Of a stretch of 64,000 bases of DNA, positions 34,114-45,020 are shown one piece after another. The DNA is taken from assembly GCA_009760885.1 (NCBI GenBank), contig CM019713.1, positions 29,506,927 to 29,570,926 on the forward strand, given 5' to 3'. How positions within the stretch are numbered: position 1 is the stretch's first letter; each line of letters starts with the position of its first letter. Origin of the DNA: Achatina immaculata (Eukaryota > Mollusca > Gastropoda > Stylommatophora > Achatinidae). A program made the position numbers and the translations under genes. Under the pieces are notes generated by a model. The model was not told where the DNA came from and searched no databases. It saw only the letters and a program-made list of their open reading frames with translations.

Positions 34114-34555
34114 CCTTCCTATCTTGACTAGGCGGTTGCTGGCCCTTCCTATCTTGACTAGGTGGTTGCTGGCCCTTCCTATCTTGACTTGGCGGTTGCT
34201 GGCCCTTCCTATCTCGACTTGGCGGTTGCTGGCCCTTCCTATCTTGACTTGGCGGTTGCTGGCCCTTCCTATCTTGACTTGGCGGTTGTTGGCCCTTCCT
34301 ATCTTGACTAGGAGGTTGCTGGCCCTTCCTATCTTGACTAGGCGGTTGTTGACCCTTCCTATCTTGACTTGGCGGTTGCTGGCCCTTCTTATCTTGACTA
34401 GGCGGTTGCTGGCCCCTCTTATCGAGACTAAGCGGTTGCTGGCCCTTCCTATCTTGACTTGGCGGTTGCTCGACTTACCTATCTTGACTAGGCGGCTGCT
34501 CGTTCTACCTATCTTGACTAAGCGGTTGCTGGCCCTTCCTATCGTGACTTCTAAA
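34010..34555. repeat. Minisatellite, 30-bp unit, type A
   Basis: CTATCTTGACTAGGCGGTTG plus CTGGCCCTTC recurs about 16 times. A short stretch of the same array is also found at 32495-32604, inside the duplicated unit. The 30-bp period keeps frames open on the plus strand (RRLLALPILT), which I take as fortuitous. Confidence 0.95.
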
Positions 34556-35110
34556 GATGCTCGTCCTACCTCTTGTGACTAGACGGGTGCTCGTCTTACC
34601 TCTTGTGACTTGACGGGTGCTCGTCCTACCTCTTGTGACTAGACGGGTGTTCATCCTACCTCTTGTGACTAGACGGGTGCTCGTCTTACCTCTTGTGACT
34701 AGACGGGTGCTCGTCCTACCTCTTGTGACTAGACGGGTGCTCGTCCTACCTCTTGTGACTAGACGGGTGCTCGTCTTACCTCTTGTGACTAGACGGGTGC
34801 TCGTTCTACCTCTTGTGACTAGACGGGTGCTCGTTCTACCTCTTGTGACTAGACGGGTGCTCGTTCTACCTCTTGTGACTAGACGGGTGCTTGTTCTACC
34901 TCTTGTGACTAGACGGGTGCTCGTCCTACCTCTTGTGACTAGACGGGTGCTTGTTCTACCTCTTGTGACTAGACGGGTGCTTGTTCTACGTCTTGTGACT
35001 AGACGGGTGGTCGTCCTACCTCTTGTGACTAGACGGGTGCTTGTTCTACCTCTTGTGACTAGACGGGTGCTTGTTCTACCTCTTGTGACTAGACGGGTGC
35101 TTGTTCTAAC
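34556..35110. repeat. Minisatellite, 30-bp unit, type B
   Basis: ACCTCTTGTGACTAGACGGG plus TGCTCGTCCT recurs about 18 times. The unit is clearly related to type A (TTGACTAGGCGGTTGCT versus TGACTAGACGGGTGCT). Long frames on both strands (192 and 209 codons) are pure array. Confidence 0.95.
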
Positions 35111-35600
35111 GGAGCCCTGTGATTCTAGACGCAATCATGCTCGTACTGTTTTTATTTTATTTAGTTTAGTATTTTCGTGGCTCACTAGAGGGTGACTTAC
35201 TTTGTCTCCGTCCTGACAGCCTCTATCTCCCCAACTCCACGGAGAGTAAAGATAAAGGTGCATGATGAAGTTTCATAAAAATGACAGAAATAACGAAAGA
35301 ACACAAAAAATTGCACTTTGCTGGCATAGACTAAGCTAAGTGAAATTGTGTTCATTTGTTGTTTCGTTATTTTCGTCTTCCTTGATAAAGGCATAATGCA
35401 GAAATAATGGTTTCAGTGGAGCGACTCAGACTGAGTTACAACTCACATCCACAGAATACAAAGCTGTACTTCTATACATTTTCTCTAAATGATTGAAAGT
35501 ATTTTGTGTAGATTTTCTAGATGTGGCTGAAAAAAAAAGCTAATGCAAAATTTATTTTAAAAGGTTTACTGAAAATGACAGAAATTTTCTGAAGGTGATA
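35111..35600. other. No gene seen
   Basis: Unique-looking sequence after the array; nothing recognised. Confidence 0.4.
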
Positions 35601-35605
35601 GGAGA

Positions 35606-35610
<5 letters not shown>

Positions 35611-35668
<58 letters not shown>

Positions 35669-35676
35669 ATATATAA
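35611..35676. repeat. (AT)n microsatellite
   Basis: AT dinucleotide run interrupted once. Confidence 0.95.
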
Positions 35677-35705
35677 TTTGATGGAAATATTCTACACAAA
35701 CTGAC

Positions 35706-35776
35706 CTGTGTGAAGCCAGATCCACTGTAGCCAGCACATTGTATATTTCCCACAAGACGTCTATTTTTATGCGTGA
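35706..35776 (-). CDS. Candidate upstream exon of the PDZ-domain gene
   Basis: The minus strand has an acceptor-like ATTATCCGCATCAG, 71 nt of open sequence reading THKNRRLVGNIQCAGYSGSG then FTQ, and a strong donor CAG|GTCAGT. It ends in phase 0, the phase needed to join the large exon that begins ISVQMISEA at 16448. If right, the intron between them is about 19 kb and holds all the arrays from 16.6 to 35.7 kb. Against it: the exon is short, the acceptor has a poor pyrimidine tract, and no domain is recognisable. Confidence 0.35.
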
Positions 35777-35799
35777 CTGATGCGGATAATAATTTTTTT

Positions 35800-36290
35800 A
35801 TCATTTTTTATCATTCATTAGAAGATACAATATTTATCTCTTTGCTGAGCGATAGTGAAGCTATATACCGTCTGCAGCAAAATACATTCTGTTTTCTGTT
35901 GCTAGCTCAGACTGAGCTAAGGCTGACAAATTATTTGGGGTGCAAAAACAGAAACATAAACAACTCAAAAACAGTGGACAGACGGACAGACAGATGTGGA
36001 GACAAGCACATACATACAGCCGTTATTAAGCTCATGAAATATATGAAGCAAATAAACAAATACTTACGACTATTAAGCTTATGAAATGTATGAAGCAAAT
36101 AAATATTTAAGACTATTAAGCTCAAAAAAGCCTACTGGATAATTACATATAACCCATTTACTGGGAAACATTTGTAAGCGTGTTCGTGTGCGCGTATGTG
36201 AAAAAAGTCAGAAGCATGTATCTCTTTTTTTTAATGTAAGCAACACATATGCAGTAAATAAACATACACATTCAACTCTTACAACGAAAT
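35800..36290. other. No gene seen
   Basis: Contains a short imperfect duplication ('gactattaagct..atgaaat.tatgaagcaaataaa', near 36020-36110). Otherwise nothing recognised. Confidence 0.4.
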
Positions 36291-36299
36291 TGGCCCGGA

Positions 36300-36460
36300 T
36301 AAGACTCTGTCTTACCTCCCTTCCCTGCTCCAGTAAACAGTCTAACCTCCCTTCGTTGCTCCGATAAAGACTTACCTCCCTTCTCTGCTCGAGTAGACAG
36401 TCTTACCTCCCTTTTCTGCTCCAGTAAAGTCTTACCTCCCTTCCCTGTTCCAGTAAACAA
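36300..36460. repeat. Short tandem repeat, about 30-bp unit
   Basis: Variants of CTTACCTCCCTTCCCTGCTC plus CAGTAAACAGT recur about five times with irregular spacing (27-34 bp). Confidence 0.8.
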
Positions 36461-36789
36461 TCTGTTGCAATTTACGTCAGCCTGAATTACAGGGTACAGG
36501 TGGTAGTGGAGCCTGATGAAAAATCTATTTCTTGGGATCTCTCCTGGGATTAAGGAAGTTACTGTAGTCCATTCCTAATTCAGATCAGTGTCTTTTTTTT
36601 TAAATCATCGCAGCACTGACTGAAAAGAATACAAGGTCAGAGTGACACGGAAACCTAGAAAAGAACCAGGAAGTGTCTCAGCATGCATCTTCTAAAGGTC
36701 ATGTCAGGTTTGCACAGGGCATGAGACCGTGACTTTTACCAGCGGTTCTTAACTTCTTTTACAAAAACAGCTCTTCCCCCCCCCCGGCC

Positions 36790-37085
36790 CCCTTTCTTCC
36801 ATGGATAATCTAGCATGTCCCCCCACCCCTCTTCTTCTATGGATAATCTAGCATGTCCCCCCACCCTTCTTCTTCTATGGATAATCTAGGATGTCCCCCC
36901 ACCCCTCTTCTTCTATGGATAATCTAGCATGTCCCCCACCCCTCTTCTTCTATGGATAATCTAGGATGTCCCCCCACCCCTCTTTTTCTATGGATAATCT
37001 AGCATGTCCCCCCACCCCTCTTCTTCTATGGATAATCTAGCATGTCCCCCACCCCTCTTCTTCTATGGATAGTCTAGCATCTTCC
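36790..37085. repeat. Minisatellite, 37-38-bp unit, about 8 copies
   Basis: ATGGATAATCTAGCATGTCC plus CCCACCCCTCTTCTTCT repeats at 38-bp spacing (36801, 36839, 36877). Length variation is in the C-run. Confidence 0.92.
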
Positions 37086-37297
37086 AAGACCCCCTTCGCC
37101 TGACTGTGGAAATCATCATCATTACTAGTCCTATTAGGTATCAGTTTGCTTCAAACAGTGTCGGCAGCTTGGTCTTACTTTACATATGAATAACTAGGAA
37201 AGCCACAGCTAAAAGAAAACTGTTGTAACATTTTTTAAAATTGTCCAAAGAAATGGGCCCTTTACCCCAGTCATTTGGTTCCCATGCCCCCAAGGTT

Positions 37298-37376
37298 GGC
37301 AGCGTAATTAGCTGAGTGGTTGATTAGTCGATCGGCCTACTAATCCGGTGGTGGCGGGTTCAAATCCCAGCAATGG
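37298..37376 (+). other. tRNA-like sequence or SINE head with A and B boxes
   Basis: TAGCTGAGTGGTTGA (A-box-like) is followed 35 bp later by GGGTTCAAATCCC, a perfect B-box/T-arm. Length is about 78 bp. I could not form a clean acceptor stem by eye, so a pol III-derived SINE head or a tRNA pseudogene is likelier than a working tRNA. Confidence 0.55.
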
Positions 37377-37400
37377 AGATTTTCTTCTGATATCAATCAT

Positions 37401-37680
37401 TCATGTGACATATCCCTTCCAGAACGTTGTCCCTCTCACAGCCTCTCTGAATGCAATACGGTCTTGTGCAAGTTGACCAGCGTCTTGCAGGGACACATTC
37501 AGCCTTTCTGTGATGTCCCATCTACAGCGAGGTCGTCCCTTTTCTCTGTTGCCGGGTACTATGGCTTCTACTATCAACCTCTCCAAGCTGTTGTGTCTCT
37601 TGATGTGGCCGAAATATCTCAGCTTTCTAATTTCTTTCTGGTACCACAACACTAAAAAGGCCAAGAGGTCCATACAGCCC
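37401..37680 (-). pseudogene. RTE-like LINE C-terminal remnant
   Basis: Minus strand: KEIRKLRYFGHIKRHNSLER, LIVEAIVPGNREKGRPRCRW, then TERLNVSLQDAGQLAQDRIA and FREAVRGTTFWKGYVT with a stop at 37401-37403. This follows the family order (LRYFGHI-RH--LE--I-EG---G-RGRPR-RW, then DR--FR-AV). It is related to the tail at 1720-1938 (REAYRSAVREAKF-KGH). The (TGAA)n-type tail reaches the tRNA-like unit. Confidence 0.8.
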
Positions 37681-37699
37681 CTAAAAATGGGTACCAGAT

Positions 37700-38350
37700 A
37701 AATCTGGGAAGGTAAATGTGGCCAGGTGTGATACTGCCGAAGGTAGTAAAAATAACGTGAGTAACACCGTATCCCCAATATTCCTTAATGGCATGGAAAC
37801 GGGGATTTTACTTTTTATCTTTTTACTCCCATGGTTAAAAACTCTGTCCTCCATACAGGGCCACCGAGAGGAATTTTGTAATCAGGAACAAAACTGTTTC
37901 CCCATCTCCTCTCCCTTCCTCCCCCCCCCCCCCCCCTTCGAGTTTTCCTTATTGATCAGCCATTCTGTTTTCATCCACAACAGACTATCCTTAACACTGG
38001 GGAAACTTTCCGGGCTTTTCTTTCAAACAGGGGAAGCCCCGAAGCAATGTATCGGCTGGGCCCCACTCTCACTGGATGTGCCCCTACGCGCTGTCCGTTG
38101 TCTGTTATATTCACATCTATTCGTATCTTGTCGGCAGTCACACAGCGGGAAAGATGAGTAACTCTCTCGGCCCGCGCTAATTTAAGAATTGACACTTGTG
38201 ACAAATAATCATAAATTTAAATAACTGATAACTGAAATTGATAACCCTGCCGCGTAGAAAGTTATCTAAATCACATATCAGTGTCTAAATCATGTGAAGA
38301 TAGTGTGATAAACCAATATATGTCACCAAATTGTTATCAATATAACATAC
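37700..38350. other. No gene seen; long C tract
   Basis: A run of 16 or so C residues lies at 37921-37936, with a 'gggcttttc.ttcaaacagggaa.cc' block near 38005 similar to 19540-19600. Probably another dispersed repeat. Confidence 0.4.
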
Positions 38351-38359
38351 ATGCACATC

Positions 38360-38425
38360 GACGACGCCATCTTTCCGCCATTGGCGCCGGCGAGAGATTT
38401 ACTGAGACAAAAATGGCGATAACTC
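38360..38425 (-). promoter_or_regulatory. CpG-containing block with YY1-like motifs
   Basis: On the minus strand GCCGGCGCCAATGGCGG is followed by AAAGATGGCGTCG. AAGATGGCG is the core of the YY1 motif often found near transcription starts, and CCAAT is adjacent. The block stands out in AT-rich surroundings. It could mark a promoter or 5' untranslated exon, possibly of the minus-strand gene, but no transcript evidence exists here. Confidence 0.25.
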
Positions 38426-38899
38426 TTGACAAGGTCAATCGACTTTGATACATGTAATCATAATACAAAACATGGGCCTAGTTGTCGCTAATGTGTGATA
38501 AAGCGGAGATTATTTCTAATTCTGAGCATAAATGAAACAAAGATTTTTAAAAATAAGATAAAAAATATAAGATTTCAATTCACCACAGATAATGATGAGT
38601 CTGTTAAACTGTTATTTAAATACAACACATTTTATCACTTACCACTCCCTGCTATAAATACCATAAACTATATGGGATATTCCGTCATACTTGTAACCAA
38701 TTCTCTTCGTGTCCAGAAAATTCTCCACTTGATCAGATCATGGGCCTCTTTAATTCCCCCATTAATGTCTTTTCTGCACTGTGACGTTCAGTGTAAAATG
38801 TTACTGTTTATATTACTTTCCTGTCCTCTTTTCTTGTTAATTGTGGAGTAAATCCACGACTTGTTTTAATGAGTTTTTCATAAGCAGCATATGACCAAA

Positions 38900-39455
38900 A
38901 TATCTCTGCCTTCTCCATTTTGTTTATGTTTATTTACTCTAGCACGGTATCTTTGGCCTCCCTATTTTGTCTCCACGTTTGTTTGCTTGGGCGCACCATC
39001 TTTACTTTCTCTGCTCTGTCTCTATTTTTGTTTGTTTGTTTGTTTCGGCACATCTTTACATTCTCTATTTTGTCTTTATGTTTGTTTTTGCCCCGGCTCG
39101 CTGTCTTTACTTTTTCTGTTGTGTCTTTATGTCTGTTTGTTCTAGCACACTTACTTTTTCTGTCTGTATGTTTGCTTATTCGAGCTTGCTATCTTTACTT
39201 TTGTCTTTACTTTTATTGGGCACGCTGTCTTTACCTTCTCTATTTTGTCTCTACGTTTGTTCCAGCTCGCTATCTTTACTTCCTCTGTTTTGTCTGTACG
39301 TTTGTTTGTCCTGGCTCGCTATCTTTACTTCCTCTGTTTTGTCTGTACGTTTGTTTGTCCTGCTCGCTATCTTTACTTCCTCTGTTTTGTCTATACGTTT
39401 GTTTATAATAGCTCGCTATCTTTACTTCCTCTGTTTTGTCTCTACATTTCAGACA
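38900..39455. repeat. Degenerate minisatellite, about 50-bp unit
   Basis: GCTCGCTATCTTTACTTCCT plus CTGTTTTGTCTGTACGTTTG recurs at about 49-51 bp (39265, 39316, 39363, 39412). Earlier units are more diverged. Hydrophobic Leu/Cys/Tyr-rich frames here are array shadows. Confidence 0.88.
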
Positions 39456-39459
39456 TCAG

Positions 39460-40570
39460 AAGGAAGGAACTAATTAGTTTGCCATATGAAAATTACTGAA
39501 ACAGGCTGATCTGCGGCCTAGACAAGGCTAACTTGTACTTACACAGCCCGTGCTGTTCTGTGGTCTACACAAGATTAAGCTGTGTAAAATTCCTTGCTCT
39601 ATGAGAACACTATAAAACCAAAGTTTTTCATATAAACCACAGACTATTTTATTTTGTACAGATTTGTGCGTTCATTGCCCGCTTGATGTAATTTTTTGCC
39701 TTGGTATTGGATGATTTAATATCTTTGTTTATGGATTGTTATGAGACTATGGACTATATGAGAGCAAAATTATGTTCAAGACACACATATTATGACTAAA
39801 GAAAGTTATATTCTTATGCCTATGAAAAAAAAAGTATTTTGTCTACGGAAAGTTGAGAAAAGAAAGAAAGAAATTAACAATCAATGACGTTTAATCAAGG
39901 GACACCATCAAAGTAAAAGTATAGAGAACAAATATCGCTCTGCTTCTGTCCCCTGAAAAGTTTAAAAGCAGGAACACAAAAATAAGGAACGTTTAAACAT
40001 CACTGAAACCGAAAGGGCGTATAAAATAATAACAACATTCTAGAATAGCGTAATTTTTGTTTATTACTGGTTCTGGAGACATACATAGATAAAATTAAAT
40101 ACAACAATAATAGCAGATTTATGTAGCACAGTGATGTATATTACGAACGAACTCAATGGGTTAAGACATGCACGCAGGCCCATGTGATACAACGTTCACT
40201 CTGTCACAGACATTCTGCATTAGTTACTCAACATAATAAGCGTGAATAAAAACAAATAAATACATAAACAGATCATATTTTCATTTAGGTAACTACATCA
40301 ACAAAGTTATATTACATTCTCACAGTCATTATAATCTAACAAATTTGTATTTGTGCGAAACATGGAAGCATTTGTACAGGGTTAACAACAGAGATGTACG
40401 TAATTGGACTCACTAGCTGTTATCGTATAACAATGGCTGCCTACAACAAATTCGTATTTAAAGAAAGCTGAGCACTGTGACAACTGGTCTAATGTAGTCT
40501 AATGACTACCCTTGTTTTAAGAAATGTGTTGTTTTGATAAGTGTCGATAATAAATGAATTTATGGCAGGA
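39460..40570. other. No gene seen
   Basis: AT-rich sequence without tandem structure or recognisable frames. Confidence 0.4.
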
Positions 40571-42270
40571 GAGACTACAGAGGCGTGATAAGAGGACATG
40601 TTGACCCACTTTTAAGAACTTACAGACATGAAACAAAAGAAACATATTGACGCAACATAAGGAGCTGACCGTAGAAACAAAACAACAACAACAAAACTAA
40701 AATATTAGAGCGAAACCCGACATTGTAACTATCTCAGGCTCACACTGCATGTTACACTGTTAACATTCTATCGTACACGACGGGATGCTACACTGAACAT
40801 GGAATAACAAAGTTACTGGGACACTTTAACCATCCACATTCTATGAACTCTATATAAACAAAATAAAATAATAACAATCCTTCGTTCGTACGCGATTTGT
40901 TAGAAAGCTCATATTATTCGTTTTGTTTCATTTAACCTAAATAAATTATAAACTTAGACATCGATGCTTTTTCTTCATATTATTATTACTATTATATGTG
41001 ACAGAATTCTGTAAGTGTAGAATTAAAAAGTTACATTGCTTTATCTAAGAGACAGAATTCTGCTATATCGTAATAACTTATAATTGTTCCCCTTGGAGTC
41101 TGTCCGTGATCTACGGACGAGGAACAATCATTATTGTCATACTATGATATGTCATGTTTTGACGCCAACTAAGAATTCTCGTGAAAAGGTGACCGTTGGC
41201 TTGCAGTAATGCTAAAAACAGTCACAACAAACTGTGAATTTGGGTACAAAGATTATTTGTTAGAAACTAAGATTTTTCCAGCAGTTGAAGGTTCTGTAAG
41301 CAGTTTTTTTTTTTTCACGTGAAGGTTTATACTTCTCGAGGCAGAAGTTTCTAGATGAGGCTGAGAAAATCCAAGTCATATAACAGAGGTACAGCTGACC
41401 AAGCAAGATTATTATTGATGATTAGGATTATGTAAATACCAGTAGATTAGGTTAGCATGAGGACTATCCAGGAAGATGGTCATGTTTGACCAGTGTGTTC
41501 AGAATGATTTTAAGGAGATTTTTACAGCCTTGTTCAGTCAGTTTTTTAAATCATGACTTGGTGTATTCTGGATTATGTATATAGTAGTCATTCAATGAAT
41601 CCGCTTCATGTAGTGAAAGTAATAATTGCTGTCCTTCTTAAGGCAGAACAGTAATGGAAGTTTGTTAGACTAGAATGTGAGCTAAGCTATAGTTGATAGT
41701 AGTTTCTGACCCTGTTTCGTCTCATGTGAGCTTACTAGTTGTAGTTGCTGATGTGAACTTACTAGTTGTGGTTGTTGATGTGAGCTTACTAGTTGTAGTT
41801 GCTGATGTGAGTTTATTGGTTGTTGTTGTTGATGTGAGCTTACTAGTTGTAGTTGCTGATGTAAGCTTACTAGTTGTGGTTGTTGATGTGAGCTTACTAG
41901 TTGTAGTTGCTGATGTGAGTTTATTGGTTGTTGTTGTTGATGTGAGCTTACTAGTTGTAGTTGCTGATGTGAACTTACTAGTTGTGGTTGTTGATGTGAA
42001 CTTACTAGTTGTGGTTGTTGATGTGAACTTACTAGTTCTAGTTGCTGATGTGAGTTTATTGGTTGTTGTTGTTGATGTGAGCTTACTAGTTGTGGTTGTT
42101 GATGTGAGCTTACTAGTTGTAGTTGCTGATGTGAGTTTATTGGTTGTTGTTGTTGTTGATGTGAGCTTACTAGTTGTGGTTGTTGATGTGAGCTTACTAG
42201 TTGTGGTTGTTGATGTGAGCTTACTAGTTGTGGTTGTTGATGTGAGCTTACTAGTTGTGGTTGTTGATGT
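40571..42270. repeat. 1,700-bp tandem duplication, copy 1
   Basis: Sequence from GAGACTACAGAGGCG at 40571 recurs at 42271. The first 1.15 kb looks identical in both copies; the terminal array differs after its first units. Confidence 0.92.
41723..42270. repeat. Minisatellite, 27-bp unit, copy 1
   Basis: GTGAGCTTACTAGTTGTGGT plus TGTTGAT repeats about 20 times, with GTGAGTTTATTGG variants. The long frames on both strands (VSLLVVVVD; QLVSSHQQP) are array artefacts. Confidence 0.95.
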
Positions 42271-43885
42271 GAGACTACAGAGGCGTGATAAGAGGACATG
42301 TTGACCCACTTTTAAGAACTTACAGACATGAAACAAAAGAAACATATTGACGCAACATAAGGAGCTGACCGTAGAAACAAAACAACAACAACAAAACTAA
42401 AATATTAGAGCGAAACCCGACATTGTAACTATCTCAGGCTCACACTGCATGTTACACTGTTAACATTCTATCGTACACGACGGGATGCTACACTGAACAT
42501 GGAATAACAAAGTTACTGGGACACTTTAACCATCCACATTCTATGAACTCTATATAAACAAAATAAAATAATAACAATCCTTCGTTCGTACGCGATTTGT
42601 TAGAAAGCTCATATTATTCGTTTTGTTTCATTTAACCTAAATAAATTATAAACTTAGACATCGATGCTTTTTCTTCATATTATTATTACTATTATATGTG
42701 ACAGAATTCTGTAAGTGTAGAATTAAAAAGTTACATTGCTTTATCTAAGAGACAGAATTCTGCTATATCGTAATAACTTATAATTGTTCCCCTTGGAGTC
42801 TGTCCGTGATCTACGGACGAGGAACAATCATTATTGTCATACTATGATATGTCATGTTTTGACGCCAACTAAGAATTCTCGTGAAAAGGTGACCGTTGGC
42901 TTGCAGTAATGCTAAAAACAGTCACAACAAACTGTGAATTTGGGTACAAAGATTATTTGTTAGAAACTAAGATTTTTCCAGCAGTTGAAGGTTCTGTAAG
43001 CAGTTTTTTTTTTTTCACGTGAAGGTTTATACTTCTCGAGGCAGAAGTTTCTAGATGAGGCTGAGAAAATCCAAGTCATATAACAGAGGTACAGCTGACC
43101 AAGCAAGATTATTATTGATGATTAGGATTATGTAAATACCAGTAGATTAGGTTAGCATGAGGACTATCCAGGAAGATGGTCATGTTTGACCAGTGTGTTC
43201 AGAATGATTTTAAGGAGATTTTTACAGCCTTGTTCAGTCAGTTTTTTAAATCATGACTTGGTGTATTCTGGATTATGTATATAGTAGTCATTCAATGAAT
43301 CCGCTTCATGTAGTGAAAGTAATAATTGCTGTCCTTCTTAAGGCAGAACAGTAATGGAAGTTTGTTAGACTAGAATGTGAGCTAAGCTATAGTTGATAGT
43401 AGTTTCTGACCCTGTTTCGTCTCATGTGAGCTTACTAGTTGTAGTTGCTGATGTGAACTTACTAGTTGTGGTTGGTGATGTGAGCTTACTAGTTGTAGTT
43501 GCTGATGTGAGCTTACTAGTTGTGGTTGTTGATGTGAGCTTACTAGTTGTGGATGTGAGCTTACTAGTTGTAGTTGCTGATGTGAGCTTACTAGTTGTGG
43601 TTGTTGATGTGAGCTTACTAGTTGTAGTTGCTGATGTGAGCTTACTAGTTGTGGTTGTTGATGTGAGCTTACTGGTTGTGGTTACTGATGTGAGCTTATT
43701 GATTGTTGTTGCTGATGTGAGCTTACTAGTTGTGGTTGTTAATGTGAGCTTACTAGTTGTGGTTGCTGATGTGAGCTTACTAGTTGTGGTTGTTGATGTG
43801 AGCTTACTAGTTGTGGTTGCTGATGTGAGCTTACTAGTTGTAGTTGCTGATGTGAGCTTACTAGCTGTAGCTGCTGATGTGTGGA
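42271..43885. repeat. 1,700-bp tandem duplication, copy 2
   Basis: Partner of 40571-42270, ending in its own 27-bp array (43423-43885). That array has a different order and number of variants, with some 18-bp units. Confidence 0.92.
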
Positions 43886-43974
43886 TTATTTTCCATTTGA
43901 GGTATTCTGATTTTCAGTAAGTATGGCAACATGTTGTTTATTTTTAATACTGATAGTCCTAATCTAGCTATTAA

Positions 43975-44230
43975 AGTTGTCCACTCCCTCCCCACATGGC
44001 AAACTGTTCTTGTCGGGGAATGTAACCTGTCACGTGTAAATTCTTGAATCTTCCATCCTCATCAGTCACCTTCCATTTTCCTCAATAAACTTGTTGTCTA
44101 GCTGCACATCTACATTCTTGTTATATGTTGGTTCTGTTGGAAGACTGCCTGTGACTTCTCCGGTGTTACTATTGTCTAGTGGTGGAGTTGAGAGTCTGGG
44201 TGTCTGCTGTTTCTACGTCTATAAACAAGA
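43975..44230 (+). mobile_element. LTR-like fragment A
   Basis: Contains CTCCCCACATGGCAAACTG, CCTCAATAAACTTG and GGAGTTGAGAGTCTGGGTGT. The first block recurs at about 45695 and the last at about 54398. AATAAA suggests an R/U5 region of an LTR retrotransposon; no flanking duplication was found. Confidence 0.35.
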
Positions 44231-44779
44231 AACAAAACTAATAGAATAAGATATTATAGATCAATCTTCAGTATCTAAATTCTTGAACAGAGGTTCTAAA
44301 TATATCAGGCAATCCACTTGACCCTTGACATTTAATAGCAGCACAGTTCAACTTGTTCACAAAATACAGAATCTCTTCCGCATCTATTTTATACAGTATT
44401 AACGAGTGAGGCCATATGGGCAGAATGAGAATTAACTAAAAACACTGTGCTTCGGATTCTGCTCTTGCATGTTTAAGTGTAAAGATCAAGTCAAGAGTTC
44501 TGTTGTTGCTGTGGTAGTTTTGTTTTGTTTTCATTTATTAACTACAAAAGTGCAGCTCAACGGCTCATCCTAGACCAGGCTTGAATGTTTTGACGGAAAT
44601 TTTCCAAAATCCTGCTGGACTGCGAGATGTTTTGATAGAGAGGACGCATTTTGTTTTTAAAAGAGAGTGAGAGCGACTCTTTCTTGACTAGACAGGCAAC
44701 ATCAAACCCTGAATAATATATTGGCAAAATCAATGGCAGACGAGCTAAACGAGTAAGACATTTATTTTAAATCGCCAAT
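44231..44779. other. No gene seen
   Basis: Nothing recognised. Confidence 0.35.
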
Positions 44780-45020
44780 AGGAGATCTTAACATGGTTAC
44801 TCTTAACATGTACGTAACCAGATGTACTGGGTATTCTCCGCTTTTTTCTGTTATATGGGAGGCATCCTATACAACCTATAGACAACCCAAAAAGAAAATT
44901 CATGGGAGAAATGTACAAAACACACTGAAAGAGATAAAAGAAAAGGAGACAGCTTATCTCGTCATGAAACAATACACAACCAGAATCACGACTGTGACTG
45001 TATTTCAATACTGTATTAAG
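44780..45020 (+). pseudogene. Gypsy-type integrase fragment
   Basis: One frame gives LNMYVTRCTGYSP and, after a one-base shift, FFLLYGRHPIQPIDNPKRKF. The TGYSPF-L-YGR-P pattern is the end of the integrase core of Ty3/Gypsy polyproteins. The matching C-terminal part lies at 46045-46260, so roughly 1 kb separates two pieces of what may be one element. Confidence 0.6.

Noticed and set aside
34124..35195. Long open frames of 152-209 codons on both strands (RRLLALPILT; RTSTRLVTRG)
   Set aside because: The 30-bp period is a multiple of three, so any stop-free unit gives long frames on several strands. There is no start context, domain or splice site.
38891..39499. Hydrophobic Cys/Leu/Tyr-rich frames resembling membrane proteins
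   Set aside because: Three overlapping frames over a degenerate 50-bp array; composition is that of T-rich repeat DNA.
41682..43920. Long frames of Val/Leu-rich and Gln/Ser-rich periodic protein
   Set aside because: Products of the 27-bp array, open in three frames simultaneously.
44745..45008. Minus-strand 87-codon frame
   Set aside because: The plus strand carries the Gypsy integrase motif over the same interval.
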